A stretch of 64,000 nt of DNA from Vescimonas coprocola. GTDB taxonomy: Bacteria > Bacillota > Clostridia > Oscillospirales > Oscillospiraceae. A program made the position numbers and the translations under genes. This document shows, in pieces, positions 50,178-58,342 of the stretch (the stretch's first letter is position 1; every line of letters starts with the position of its first letter). The stretch lies in the NCBI RefSeq assembly GCF_018408575.1, contig NZ_AP023418.1:2260415-2324414 (forward strand), in the 5' to 3' direction. Below the pieces are notes generated by a model. That model worked only from the letters and a program-made list of their open reading frames with translations, did not search any database and was not told the DNA's origin.

Positions 50178-52118
50178 TCAATAGAGCTTTGCGCCGGCGG
50201 GGATGTGGGGATCAACCATCAGCAAATGGAGCTTTTCCTCGCCGTTTTCGTGATGCACGGCGGAGATCAGCATACCGCAAGAGTCAATGCCCATCATCGC
50301 TCTCGGAGGCAGATTGGTGATTGCAATGCAGGTCTTACCGACCAGTTCTTCCGGCTCATAATATTCGTGAATACCACTCAAAATGACCCTATCTACGCCG
50401 GTTCCGTCGTCCAGAACGAACTTTAAGAGCTTTTTGGACTTCTTCACGGCTTCGCATTCCTTAACCTTCACGGCACGGAAATCGCTCTTGGAGAAGGTGT
50501 CAAAATCCACCTGATCCTGGAACAACGGCTCGATCTCCACATTGGAAAAATCGATTTTTTCCTCCACAACCGGAGCCGCCTGAGCAGCCTCCGCAGGAGC
50601 CGAAACTTCCTTGGAACCCTTCTTGTCAGCGTCCAACGGCTTCATTGTCGGGAACAGGATCACGTCCCGGATAGAGTCGGTGCCGCAGAGCATCATGGCG
50701 CAGCGGTCGATGCCGAAGCCCAGACCGCCGGTGGGGGGCATACCGTACTCCAGCGCCAGCACGAAGTCCTCGTCCATCATGTCGGCCTCCTCGTCGCCAT
50801 TGGCCCGCTTCTCCGCCTGAGCCTTGAAGCGCTGGTGCTGGTCGATGGGGTCGTTGAGCTCGGAGAAGGCATTGCCCATCTCGCAGCCGCAGACGAACAT
50901 CTCATACCGCTCCGTCAGATGGGGATCCTCCGGGCTGCGCTTGGCCAGCGGACTCACCTCCACCGGGTACATGGTGATGAAGGTGGGCTGAATGAGCGTC
51001 TCCTCCACCTTCTGGTCGAAGGTCTCGTACAGGGCGTTGCCCCACTTCCGGGCCACGCCCTCCATGTCCACGCCTACGCTCTTGGCCAGCTCCACGGCGG
51101 CGTCATCATCGCCCTCAATGGCCATGAAGTCGGCGCCGGTGACATTCTGCACGGCATCGGCCATGGTGATGCGCTTCCAGCTGGGGGTCAGATCCACGTC
51201 GTGGCCCAGCCACTGGATGTGGTAGGTGCCGAGGATCTCCTTGGCGGCTCCGGTGAGGATGCCCTCCAGGATATCCATCATGCCGTCCAGATTGGTGTAG
51301 GCCTGATACAGCTCACAGGTGGTGAACTCCGGGTTGTGCTTGGTGTCCATGCCCTCGTTGCGGAAGATGCGGCCCACCTCGTATACCCGCTCCAGACCGC
51401 CCACGATGAGCCGCTTCAGGTGCAGCTCCGTGGCGATCCGCATATACATATCGATATCCTGAGCATTGTGGTGGGTGATGAAGGGCCGGGCGTTGGCGCC
51501 GCCGGCAATGGGGCTGAGCACGGGGGTCTCCACCTCCATGAAGCCCATATTGTCCAGATACCGGCGCAGATACGCTACGAACTTGCTGCGGATCTCAAAG
51601 TTCCGCTGGGATTCGGGATTCATAATGAGATCCACATACCGCTGGCGGTAGCGCAGCTCCTTGTCCGTCAGACCGTGGAACTTCTCCGGCAGGGGCTGGA
51701 GGGACTTCGACAGCAGGGTGATCTCATGGGCCCGGATGCTCATCTCGCCCTTCTGGGTGCGGAACACGTCGCCCTTGACGCCTACGATATCACCGATGTC
51801 ATATTTCCTGAAGCGGTCATAGGCCTCCTCGTCCATCTCATCCTTCCGGGCGTAGATCTGGATGCGGCCGGACTTATCCTTCAGATCGCAGAAGGACACC
51901 TTGCCCATGCCCCGCTTGCTCATAAGACGGCCCGCCAGAGAGACGGTCTGTCCCTCCAGCTGGTCGAACTGATCCTTGACCTCCTGTGCGTGATGGGTCA
52001 CGTCATAGCGGGTGATCTCGAAGGGGTTCATACCCGCCTCCTGCAGGGCTGCCAGCTTATCCCGGCGGATCTGGAGAATTTCCCGCAGGTCCTGTTGATT
52101 CTGATTCTGCTGTGCCAT
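50178..52118 (-). CDS. lysS: Lysyl-tRNA synthetase with C-terminal tRNA-binding (Trbp111-like) domain
   Basis: 646 residues; ordinary class II LysRS ends near 500. The OB-fold anticodon domain (GRLMSKRGMGKVSFCDL) is followed by the catalytic core with motif 2 VYEVGRIFRNEGMDTKHNPEF and motif 3 GLGFGIDRCAMML. After an Ala/Pro/Glu linker, about residues 530-646 form a MetRS-beta/Trbp111-like OB domain: FSKSDFRAVKVKECEAVKKS, then TCIAITNLPPRAMMGIDSCGM. The extension uses visibly more A/T-ending codons than the core. It lies 13 bp after greA. Confidence 0.93.
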   Translation of the reverse strand: MAQQNQNQQDLREILQIRRDKLAALQEAGMNPFEITRYDVTHHAQEVKDQFDQLEGQTVSLAGRLMSKRGMGKVSFCDLKDKSGRIQIYARKDEMDEEAYDRFRKYDIGDIVGVKGDVFRTQKGEMSIRAHEITLLSKSLQPLPEKFHGLTDKELRYRQRYVDLIMNPESQRNFEIRSKFVAYLRRYLDNMGFMEVETPVLSPIAGGANARPFITHHNAQDIDMYMRIATELHLKRLIVGGLERVYEVGRIFRNEGMDTKHNPEFTTCELYQAYTNLDGMMDILEGILTGAAKEILGTYHIQWLGHDVDLTPSWKRITMADAVQNVTGADFMAIEGDDDAAVELAKSVGVDMEGVARKWGNALYETFDQKVEETLIQPTFITMYPVEVSPLAKRSPEDPHLTERYEMFVCGCEMGNAFSELNDPIDQHQRFKAQAEKRANGDEEADMMDEDFVLALEYGMPPTGGLGFGIDRCAMMLCGTDSIRDVILFPTMKPLDADKKGSKEVSAPAEAAQAAPVVEEKIDFSNVEIEPLFQDQVDFDTFSKSDFRAVKVKECEAVKKSKKLLKFVLDDGTGVDRVILSGIHEYYEPEELVGKTCIAITNLPPRAMMGIDSCGMLISAVHHENGEEKLHLLMVDPHIPAGAKLY

Positions 52119-52131
52119 AGATATGGTCTCC

Positions 52132-52608
52132 TTATCGTTCGATCTTGTCCACCCGGTAGCGGATAACGCCCTTGGGGGCCTCCACGGTGATCTCGCTGCC
52201 GGCCTTGCTGCCCATCAGGGCCTTGCCGAAGGGGGAATCCTCCGACACCTTCCGCTCCATGACGTTGGCCTCCTGAGAGCCCACGATGGTATACTCCGGC
52301 AGGGTCTTGCCGTTATCCAGGTTGGTCACGGTGACACGGCAGCCGATGGATACCTTGTCGGAATCCATGTCCGTCTCGTCCACGATGACGGCGTGGAGCA
52401 GGATGTTCTCCAGCTCGGCAATGCGGGAGTAGAGCTTGCCCTGCTCGTTTTTGGCCTCGTCATACTCGCTGTTTTCCGACAGGTCACCGAAGCCTCTGGC
52501 CTCCTTGATGAGCTCTGCGATCTCGTCGGCACGGGTGGTCTTGCTGTAATCCAGCTCCTTTTTCAGCTCGTCGTACCGCTCCTGACTCATTTTGAATTCT
52601 TTTACCAT
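52132..52608 (-). CDS. greA: Transcription elongation factor GreA
   Basis: 158-residue factor that stimulates transcript cleavage by backtracked RNA polymerase. The N-terminal coiled coil holds the catalytic acidic tip GDLSENSEYDEAKNEQ; the C-terminal FKBP-like domain has SPFGKALMGSKAGSEITVEAP. I chose ATG 52608 (AAAGGA nine bases upstream) over the longer frame. lysS follows at 13 bp, a common pair in Firmicutes. Confidence 0.95.
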   Translation of the reverse strand: MVKEFKMSQERYDELKKELDYSKTTRADEIAELIKEARGFGDLSENSEYDEAKNEQGKLYSRIAELENILLHAVIVDETDMDSDKVSIGCRVTVTNLDNGKTLPEYTIVGSQEANVMERKVSEDSPFGKALMGSKAGSEITVEAPKGVIRYRVDKIER

Positions 52609-52694
52609 GGAATCCATTCCTTTCTGTTGACAAATACGGCATGGCCGCACGAGATTAGTATAAACACTATAACAAAAATAGTACAGACACTATA

Positions 52695-53405
52695 TCACTC
52701 TGCATTATAAGTTCTTTCCCCGCCGGTGTCAAGTCCTACCCACACCGGGACAGCCGCACCCGGCGGAAGGCTTCCCTCCGCCAGCAGCGCCGCCAGCAGT
52801 GGTTCCTCCGCTGCCCACGGCTTCATTTTTTCCCGCCACGGCTCGGCCCATACATACCGTACCTCCTGATGGCTCTCCCCTATCAGCAGGGAGGGAAGCC
52901 CCTCCGCCGCTGCGCCGAAGCACACCGCCAGCTGCGCCGCCGGGGAGCCTTCCCCCAGCCCGTACCGGTGCCGCAGGGATCGCTGCAGCTCCTCCTGCCC
53001 CCGGCCCAGCTGCGGCGACAGATATCGCACCCGCCGGGCCAGCAGATCCGCCGCCTCCGTAACGGCTCCGTCGGGCCGGGAGGCCCGCAGCACCACACTG
53101 GCCTGTGACCGGCAGAGTCCCAGCTGCCTGCAGGCGCAGTCCACCAGCTGCCCCAGCATGGCCCGCCGCAGTGCCACCGGGGCCGGGAGCCGAAGGGGAA
53201 GCAGCAGCGCCGCCCACTCCGGCGGTGCCGCCGCATACCGCACCCCGGCGTCAGCCATGGCCTGTGCCGCCTGCCGCACCCGGCGCTGTACCCGCCGATT
53301 CAGCCGTCCGCCGCCCTCCAGCAGGCACACCTCCCCGTCTCCCAGCGGACAGCGCCGCAGGGTGAGCTTTTTCCGCTTCTCCTCCCATCGCACATATCCC
53401 ACCAT
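52695..53405 (-). CDS. Hypothetical protein, Arg/Ala/Leu-rich
   Basis: 236 residues beginning MVGYVRWEEKRKKLTLRRCP. Frame choice rests on GGGGGCG ahead of the ATG at 53405 and a stop shortly before greA; other frames here are also open because of high G+C. Composition is rich in Arg, Ala, Leu and Gly, with the segment SLLIGESHQEVRYVWAEPW near the C terminus. No membrane segment or known motif is evident and I do not recognise it. It lies between the M23/FtsEX unit and greA on the same strand. Confidence 0.5.
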   Translation of the reverse strand: MVGYVRWEEKRKKLTLRRCPLGDGEVCLLEGGGRLNRRVQRRVRQAAQAMADAGVRYAAAPPEWAALLLPLRLPAPVALRRAMLGQLVDCACRQLGLCRSQASVVLRASRPDGAVTEAADLLARRVRYLSPQLGRGQEELQRSLRHRYGLGEGSPAAQLAVCFGAAAEGLPSLLIGESHQEVRYVWAEPWREKMKPWAAEEPLLAALLAEGSLPPGAAVPVWVGLDTGGERTYNAE

Positions 53406-53467
53406 AACACAGCGCCCCCTTTCCACCAGTCTATGGCCCGGCGGCGGGAGAAAGACGGCATAAAAAA

Positions 53468-53503
53468 TTCCCCACCTGCACCAAGCGGTGCAGGTGGGGA
53501 AAA
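53468..53503 (-). terminator. Terminator of the ftsEX-M23 operon
   Basis: TTCCCCACCTGCACC pairs with GGTGCAGGTGGGGAA around AAGC; on the minus strand it runs into TTTTTTATG. It begins seven bases after the peptidase stop. Confidence 0.9.
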
Positions 53504-53509
53504 GGCCGC

Positions 53510-54703
53510 TTACCACCAATAGGGGATGTACCCCGGCAGACGGTTCAGCGGATTGATGCGGCTGTAGTTCTCCCAGATCTCGTAGTGGACGTGGGGGCCG
53601 GTAGAGATGCCCGTGGAGCCGCACAGGCCGATGACCTCGCCCTGCTCCACATGCTCGCCCACCTCCACCAGACGCTCACTCATGTGGGCGTACAGGGTGA
53701 AGTTGCCGTTTCCGTGGTCGATCTCCACATAGTTGCCGTAGCCGCCCCAGCTGTACTTAGAACCCACTACGGTGCCGGATTTCACAGCGTAGATGTAGCT
53801 GCCGTAGGAGGCGCCGATGTCCACGCCCATGTGGTTGGTGCTGGCGCCGGGGGTGGGCTGGTCACGCCCGCCGTAGCCGGAGGTAATGAGCCGGCAGTCC
53901 GAGGGCCAGATGTACCCGTCGGAGGAGGGCGTCTCGTCGGAGCCGCTGCCACCGCCACCGCCGCCGCCTCCACTGTTATCGCCGCCGTTGTTCCGGTTTT
54001 CCTCCTCCCTCCGGGCCTGGATCTGAGCGTCCAGTTCATCGGCGGCTGCCTTCTCCTGAGCGGCCAGATCGTTCAGGCCGTCCGCCGTTTCGTTGTACTT
54101 GGCAATGAGCTGGGTGGCTGCCTCCAGCTGGCTGTCCAGCTCCGTCTGGCGGCTCTCCAGCTGGGAGCGCTGCTCCTCCAGCGCCTGCCGGTCGGCCTGC
54201 ATCTGCTGGCGCAGCTGCCGCAGGTCGTTGATGACGCTCTGGTCGTGCTCGGCCACCTCGTTGATGAAGTCGATGCGGCCCAAAAGATCGCTGAAGCTGG
54301 TGGCCTTGAAGATCACCGACCAGAAGGAGGCGGTACCCCGCTCCTCCTCATCCCGCACCTGACGGCAGAACAGGTCGTACTGGGACTCCTCCTTCTGCTG
54401 GTTGTCCGCCAGCTCCGCCTCCAGCGCATCGATCTGCTGCTGGGCGTTGGAGATCTGGCTGCGGAGGACGTCCGCCTGCTGATCCAGCAGGTTTTTCTGC
54501 TCCAGCGCATCGGCCTTGTTGGCCTCGGCCTCCTCGATCTGCTGGTTGATCTCCTCCAGCTTCTTCTGGTGCTCCTCCGACTGCTCCTGCAGGTCTGCGA
54601 TGGTCTCGGCATAGACGTTCACCGGGCGCAGAGCGCCGCTGGTGAACACGATGCTCACCGCCATGAGAATGGCCAGCAGGCCGCACCATTTTTTCTTACT
54701 CAT
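53510..54703 (-). CDS. Coiled-coil M23 peptidase (EnvC/PcsB-like FtsEX partner)
   Basis: 397 residues: a signal peptide (MSKKKWCGLLAILMAVSIVF), a long coiled coil at about 35-245 (rich in Glu, Gln, Leu), a Gly/Asn-rich linker with GGGGGGGG, then a LytM/M23 domain. Zinc motif residues appear as HMGVD (HxxxD type), YAHM and GPHVHYEIW. Peptidases with this layout are activated by FtsEX across the membrane to cut peptidoglycan at division. It lies directly after ftsX, 13 bp away, which supports that role. Confidence 0.9.
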   Translation of the reverse strand: MSKKKWCGLLAILMAVSIVFTSGALRPVNVYAETIADLQEQSEEHQKKLEEINQQIEEAEANKADALEQKNLLDQQADVLRSQISNAQQQIDALEAELADNQQKEESQYDLFCRQVRDEEERGTASFWSVIFKATSFSDLLGRIDFINEVAEHDQSVINDLRQLRQQMQADRQALEEQRSQLESRQTELDSQLEAATQLIAKYNETADGLNDLAAQEKAAADELDAQIQARREEENRNNGGDNSGGGGGGGGSGSDETPSSDGYIWPSDCRLITSGYGGRDQPTPGASTNHMGVDIGASYGSYIYAVKSGTVVGSKYSWGGYGNYVEIDHGNGNFTLYAHMSERLVEVGEHVEQGEVIGLCGSTGISTGPHVHYEIWENYSRINPLNRLPGYIPYWW

Positions 54704-54716
54704 GCTGCACTCCTCC

Positions 54717-55601
54717 TTATACTCTCAGGAACTTCCGGATGGCGGTCAGGCTGCCGCCCACGCCCACCAGAATCCCTACCAGACCGAACACACCGGCCAC
54801 CGGCCCCCAAATTTTCCGGAAGGACACCACCCGCAGCAGCTGCAGGGTATCAGACCCGGCGATGCCCTTGGAAATGGCCTCGTATAGCAGCCACTGCAGC
54901 CCAAAGGCGATGACGGCGCCCATCAGACCGATGAGCAGACCCTCGTAGACGAAGGGCCATCGAATGAAGCCGTCGGTGGCGCCCACCATCTTCATGATGG
55001 CGATCTCATCCCGCCGGTCAAAGGTGGTGAGCTTGATGGTGTTGGAGATAATGAATACCGAGATCACCAGCAGCACCGCAATGAGGGCGATGCTGATGAG
55101 GCTTGCCACATTCCGCACCGTCAAAAACCCGTTGGAGATGGCCTCGTCCGCCCGGACCTTTACGATGCCGGGGGTGGCCTCCAGATTGGATACCACCTGC
55201 TGCATCTGTGCGGCGTCCGTCAGATGGATAACGTACCGATGGCGAAAAATGGAGGGGTCCAGGTTGCTGTACAGGTCGTCCTCGTCGTACTGCTCCACGT
55301 AGCTGTCCCGTGCCTCCTGCCGGGAGACGAAGGTGCAGTCCGCCGCACCGGGGATCTTCTCCAGCGTGGATTGCAGGGCCTTGGCCTCGTTGTCAGAGAG
55401 GTTCTCATCCACGAAGGCCAGCACAGCGTTTTCCTTCTGCAGATCCTTCAGGTTCTCGTTGGCGTTATAGGCCACCAGCGAAAAGGTCCCCATGATCACC
55501 AGACACGCCACCGTCACGCCGATGGCGGCGAAGGACATGAATCCGTGGGAGAACATATTGCGGATGCCCTCCCGGAAAAAATATCGAAAATCGTGCTTCA
55601 T
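54717..55601 (-). CDS. ftsX: Cell division protein FtsX
   Basis: 294-residue permease-like protein with four membrane segments: one after the N terminus (SFAAIGVTVACLVIMGTFSLV), then an extracytoplasmic domain at about 45-165, and three at the C terminus (LISIALIAVLLVISVFII, GLLIGLMGAVIAFGLQW, VAGVFGLVGILVGVGGSL). The ATG is three bases after the ftsE stop, with GAGGT inside the end of ftsE. It passes the ATP-driven signal from FtsE to the M23 enzyme encoded next. Confidence 0.93.
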   Translation of the reverse strand: MKHDFRYFFREGIRNMFSHGFMSFAAIGVTVACLVIMGTFSLVAYNANENLKDLQKENAVLAFVDENLSDNEAKALQSTLEKIPGAADCTFVSRQEARDSYVEQYDEDDLYSNLDPSIFRHRYVIHLTDAAQMQQVVSNLEATPGIVKVRADEAISNGFLTVRNVASLISIALIAVLLVISVFIISNTIKLTTFDRRDEIAIMKMVGATDGFIRWPFVYEGLLIGLMGAVIAFGLQWLLYEAISKGIAGSDTLQLLRVVSFRKIWGPVAGVFGLVGILVGVGGSLTAIRKFLRV

Positions 55602-55604
55602 CTG

Positions 55605-56282
55605 TTATACCTCATACGTTCCCACGCCGTCGCCGTTGACCTGCCCGTGATCGATCATGATGACCCGCTTGTCGAAGTGGTTCACCAGATCCCGCTCGTG
55701 GGTCACCACCACCACGGTGGTGCCAAGGGCGTTGATGCGCTCCAGCAGGGTCATGATCTCCAGCGAGCGGTTGGGGTCCAGATTGCCGGTAGGCTCGTCG
55801 GCTACGATGGTGCTGGGGTTGTTCACCAGCGCCCGTGCAATGGCCACACGCTGCTGCTCACCGCCGGACAGCTCGTCGGGGTACCGGTCCTCCATACCCT
55901 TCAACCCCACCAGCTCCAGCACATAGGGGATGCGGGTGCGGATGTCACGGGGCGTGGCCCCCACCGCCCGCATGGCAAGGCTCAGGTTGTCGAACACCGT
56001 CTTTTTGGGGATCAGCCGGAAGTCCTGAAAGATCACGCCGATGGTGCGGCGCATATAGGGGATCTGCCGGTCGGAGATGCGGCTCATGGAGAAGCCGTTG
56101 ACCATGACCCGCCCCGCCGTGGGGATGACCTCGCCGGTCAGGAGCTTGATGATGGTAGACTTACCGGAGCCGGAGGGTCCCACCAGAAACACAAATTCCC
56201 CGTCCTCAATGGTAAAGGAGATGCCCTGCAGGGCCTCCGTCCCGTTTTCGTATGTTTTTTCAACGTCCTTCAATCGAATCAT
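55605..56282 (-). CDS. ftsE: Cell division ATP-binding protein FtsE
   Basis: 225-residue ABC ATPase. Walker A GPSGSGKSTIIKLLTGE, signature LSGGEQQRVAIARAL, Walker B IVADEPTGNLDP, and His in VVVVTHERDLV. MIRLKDVEKTYENGTEALQG is the expected FtsE start; I use ATG 56282 with GAGGGATA upstream, since the longer open frame has no start signal. First gene of the ftsE-ftsX-M23 operon with its own promoter. Confidence 0.95.
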   Translation of the reverse strand: MIRLKDVEKTYENGTEALQGISFTIEDGEFVFLVGPSGSGKSTIIKLLTGEVIPTAGRVMVNGFSMSRISDRQIPYMRRTIGVIFQDFRLIPKKTVFDNLSLAMRAVGATPRDIRTRIPYVLELVGLKGMEDRYPDELSGGEQQRVAIARALVNNPSTIVADEPTGNLDPNRSLEIMTLLERINALGTTVVVVTHERDLVNHFDKRVIMIDHGQVNGDGVGTYEV

Positions 56283-56370
56283 ATCATATCCCTCGTTGCC
56301 GGAGACCCGGCCCGCTGCATTTGAAACGACGAACCCTGTCGGGCTGCGCCGTATTATGTCACCATAAGGT

Positions 56371-56399
56371 ATTATATAAAAAAAGTTACAAAATGGCAA
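56371..56399 (-). promoter_or_regulatory. Sigma-A promoter of ftsEX
   Basis: On the minus strand TTGCCA, 17-bp spacer, TATAAT, about 90 bp upstream of the ftsE ATG. Confidence 0.75.
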
Positions 56400-56456
56400 C
56401 AGGAATAATATGAAAATTTTATGAACAGATAGGGAGGCCCTCCGGCAAAATCCCGG

Positions 56457-56485
56457 TAGACAGCCGCCGGGATTTATATTACAAT
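56457..56485 (+). promoter_or_regulatory. Sigma-A promoter of the sigma-54 activator gene
   Basis: TAGACA (56457-56462) and TACAAT (56480-56485) with a 17-bp spacer. The hairpin ATCCCGG/CCGGGAT at about 56450-56473 overlaps the spacer and could be an operator. Confidence 0.7.
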
Positions 56486-56560
56486 AGCCCCGTAAAAAGT
56501 AGCCCCATAAAAACCGGCGTCCACTCAGGACACCTTTCTGACAGAAACGGAGGGATCTCT

Positions 56561-57973
56561 GTGGCCAATCCACTGCTCATGGCCGAAATTTTCGACAACA
56601 TCAATGAGGGGATCTACATCCTCAACCGCAAGGGAGATTACATCTACTGCAACAATGCCTTTTTGAAGATGGTGGGCGCCACACGGGAGGAGGCGCTGCG
56701 CCTCAACGCTTTCCAGCTGATTCCGGAGGGACAGGTGTCGGTGAGCGTGGCCGTCACAGCCTTTACCGAGAAGAAAAAGGTCTCCGTGGTGAACAACGTC
56801 CTCACCCCCAAGGGGTATCACTACCGCCAGCTGGCCACGGCCACCCCCATCTTCGGCAGCGGCGGCGAGGTGGAGTATATGTTGGTGGAGACCGTTCGGC
56901 TGGATCTGCTGGCCAAGCGGTATCAGCAGGCTATCCTCTATGAGGACGACAGCACCATCGAGGTGCCGGCCCTCTCCCCGGAACGCACACGGGCTAAGGA
57001 GACCATCATCGCAGACAGTCCCGCCATGCAGGCCATCCTCCAGACTGCCGCTCAGGTGGCCCAGACGGACTCCACCGTCCTCATATCCGGCGAGACCGGC
57101 ACCGGCAAGGAGGTGCTGGCCAAGTACATCCACCGCAACAGCAGCCGAGCCGATGCCCCCATCATCGAGATCAACTGCGCCGCCCTGCCGGAGAACCTGC
57201 TGGAGGCGGAGCTGTTCGGCTATACCAAGGGCGCTTTCACCGGAGCCCTGAATACCGGCAAGCCCGGGCTTATTGAGGCGGCCCACGGCGGCACGCTGTT
57301 CCTCGACGAGATCAACTCCCTGCCGCTGGCGCTGCAGGGCAAGTTCCTCCGGGTGCTGGAGAGTCACAAGAGCAAGCGGTTGGGAGCTGTGGAGGAGCAG
57401 GAGATCGACTTCCGCCTGCTGGCCGCCACCAACCAGAACCTCAAGGAGGGCGTGCTGGCCGGGACCTTCCGGGCGGACCTTTACTACCGCCTCAACGTCA
57501 TTCCGCTGGAGCTGCCCCCGCTGCGGGAGCGCCGGGAGGATATCGCCCCACTGGCCACCTTTTTTCTGGACTACTACTGCAAGCGCTACAGCCGCACCAA
57601 GGTCCTCTCCCGCCGAGTCATCGAACAGCTGAAGGCCTACGACTGGCCCGGCAACATCCGGGAGCTGAAAAACGTGGTGGAGCGGCTGCTGGTCACCAGC
57701 GCCGCCGGGACGCTGGAGATCTATCAGGATCTGGCCCCGCTGCTGGGGGAGGATGCCGTCCGCTCCACCTCACCGGAGATCTATCCCGCCGACTGGGAGG
57801 CATTCTATCAGTTTGACCCGGAGCATTTCTCCCTGAAGGCCTACATGGAGTTCTGCGAAAAGCACGTGCTGGCCGACGCCCTGAAGCGCTGCCCCAGCAG
57901 CTATAAAGCAGCGGCTCTGCTGAAAACAGATCAATCCACCATTGTCCGCAAGCGTAAAAAATACGGGCTTTGA
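56561..57973 (+). CDS. PAS domain sigma-54-dependent activator
   Basis: 470 residues. An N-terminal PAS sensor (about 8-110; GIYILNRKGDYIYCNNAFLKMVG), an AAA+ domain with Walker A GETGTGKE (177-184), the sigma-54 contact loop GAFTGA (224-229), GTLFLDEINSLPL as Walker B, and a C-terminal Fis-type helix-turn-helix ending SYKAAALLKTDQSTIVRKRK. No receiver domain, so a small molecule bound by PAS is the likely signal. Start is GTG with CGGAGGG six bases upstream. The -24/-12 promoter 200 bp downstream makes the catabolic operon its obvious target. Confidence 0.93.
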   Translation: MANPLLMAEIFDNINEGIYILNRKGDYIYCNNAFLKMVGATREEALRLNAFQLIPEGQVSVSVAVTAFTEKKKVSVVNNVLTPKGYHYRQLATATPIFGSGGEVEYMLVETVRLDLLAKRYQQAILYEDDSTIEVPALSPERTRAKETIIADSPAMQAILQTAAQVAQTDSTVLISGETGTGKEVLAKYIHRNSSRADAPIIEINCAALPENLLEAELFGYTKGAFTGALNTGKPGLIEAAHGGTLFLDEINSLPLALQGKFLRVLESHKSKRLGAVEEQEIDFRLLAATNQNLKEGVLAGTFRADLYYRLNVIPLELPPLRERREDIAPLATFFLDYYCKRYSRTKVLSRRVIEQLKAYDWPGNIRELKNVVERLLVTSAAGTLEIYQDLAPLLGEDAVRSTSPEIYPADWEAFYQFDPEHFSLKAYMEFCEKHVLADALKRCPSSYKAAALLKTDQSTIVRKRKKYGL

Positions 57974-58091
57974 TCTGTCAAATGGCCCGTTTTTAGCGCA
58001 GAAGCGCAGTCAATGCAATGTTGCATCGGCTGCGTTTTTGCATTATCCGAATCACTGGGGGGATGATGCGTTTTCGCATCATCTGTTTTTT
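57963..58091 (+). terminator. Three successive hairpins after the activator gene
   Basis: First, ACGGGC...GCCCGT at 57963-57990 with TTTTT, overlapping the stop codon. Second, CGCAGTCAATGCAA with TTGCATCGGCTGCG at 58005-58034 with TTTTT; its core ATGCAATGTTGCAT (58013-58026) is a perfect palindrome. Third, GATGATGCG-TTTT-CGCATCATC at 58062-58083 with TTTTTT. The first two look like terminators. The palindromes could also be activator binding sites for the sigma-54 promoter 85-155 bp downstream. Confidence 0.6.
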
Positions 58092-58167
58092 GGAAGCCGG
58101 ATGGTGGAGAAGTCAACAAAAAAATTTTCCCCGTAATGCCGACATTTTCCGACATCACCAAATAAAT

Positions 58168-58182
58168 TGGCACGCCCTTTGC
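58168..58182 (+). promoter_or_regulatory. Sigma-54 (-24/-12) promoter of the catabolic operon
   Basis: TTGGCACGCCCTTTGCTA matches the consensus TGGCACN5TTGC exactly, with GG at 58169-58170 and GC at 58181-58182 (12-bp offset). It lies 160 bp before the permease gene. Repeated CCGACAT units at about 58139-58155 lie just upstream. The leader between promoter and gene (58190-58330) is G+C-rich with possible stems but no gene. Confidence 0.92.
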
Positions 58183-58342
58183 TAAAAAGCTATGCCGTGA
58201 GCCGGTGCTGTTCCGGGCAGCGCCGGGTGGGTTCTACGGAGGGCGGCCCTGCAACCCGCCTCCCCGGCCCCGTCGTTTTCCCCATGTGTTTGAGAAGTAA
58301 CCTACATTCCTGCTTCTTAAAAAGAAAGGAGATCAGAGATCT

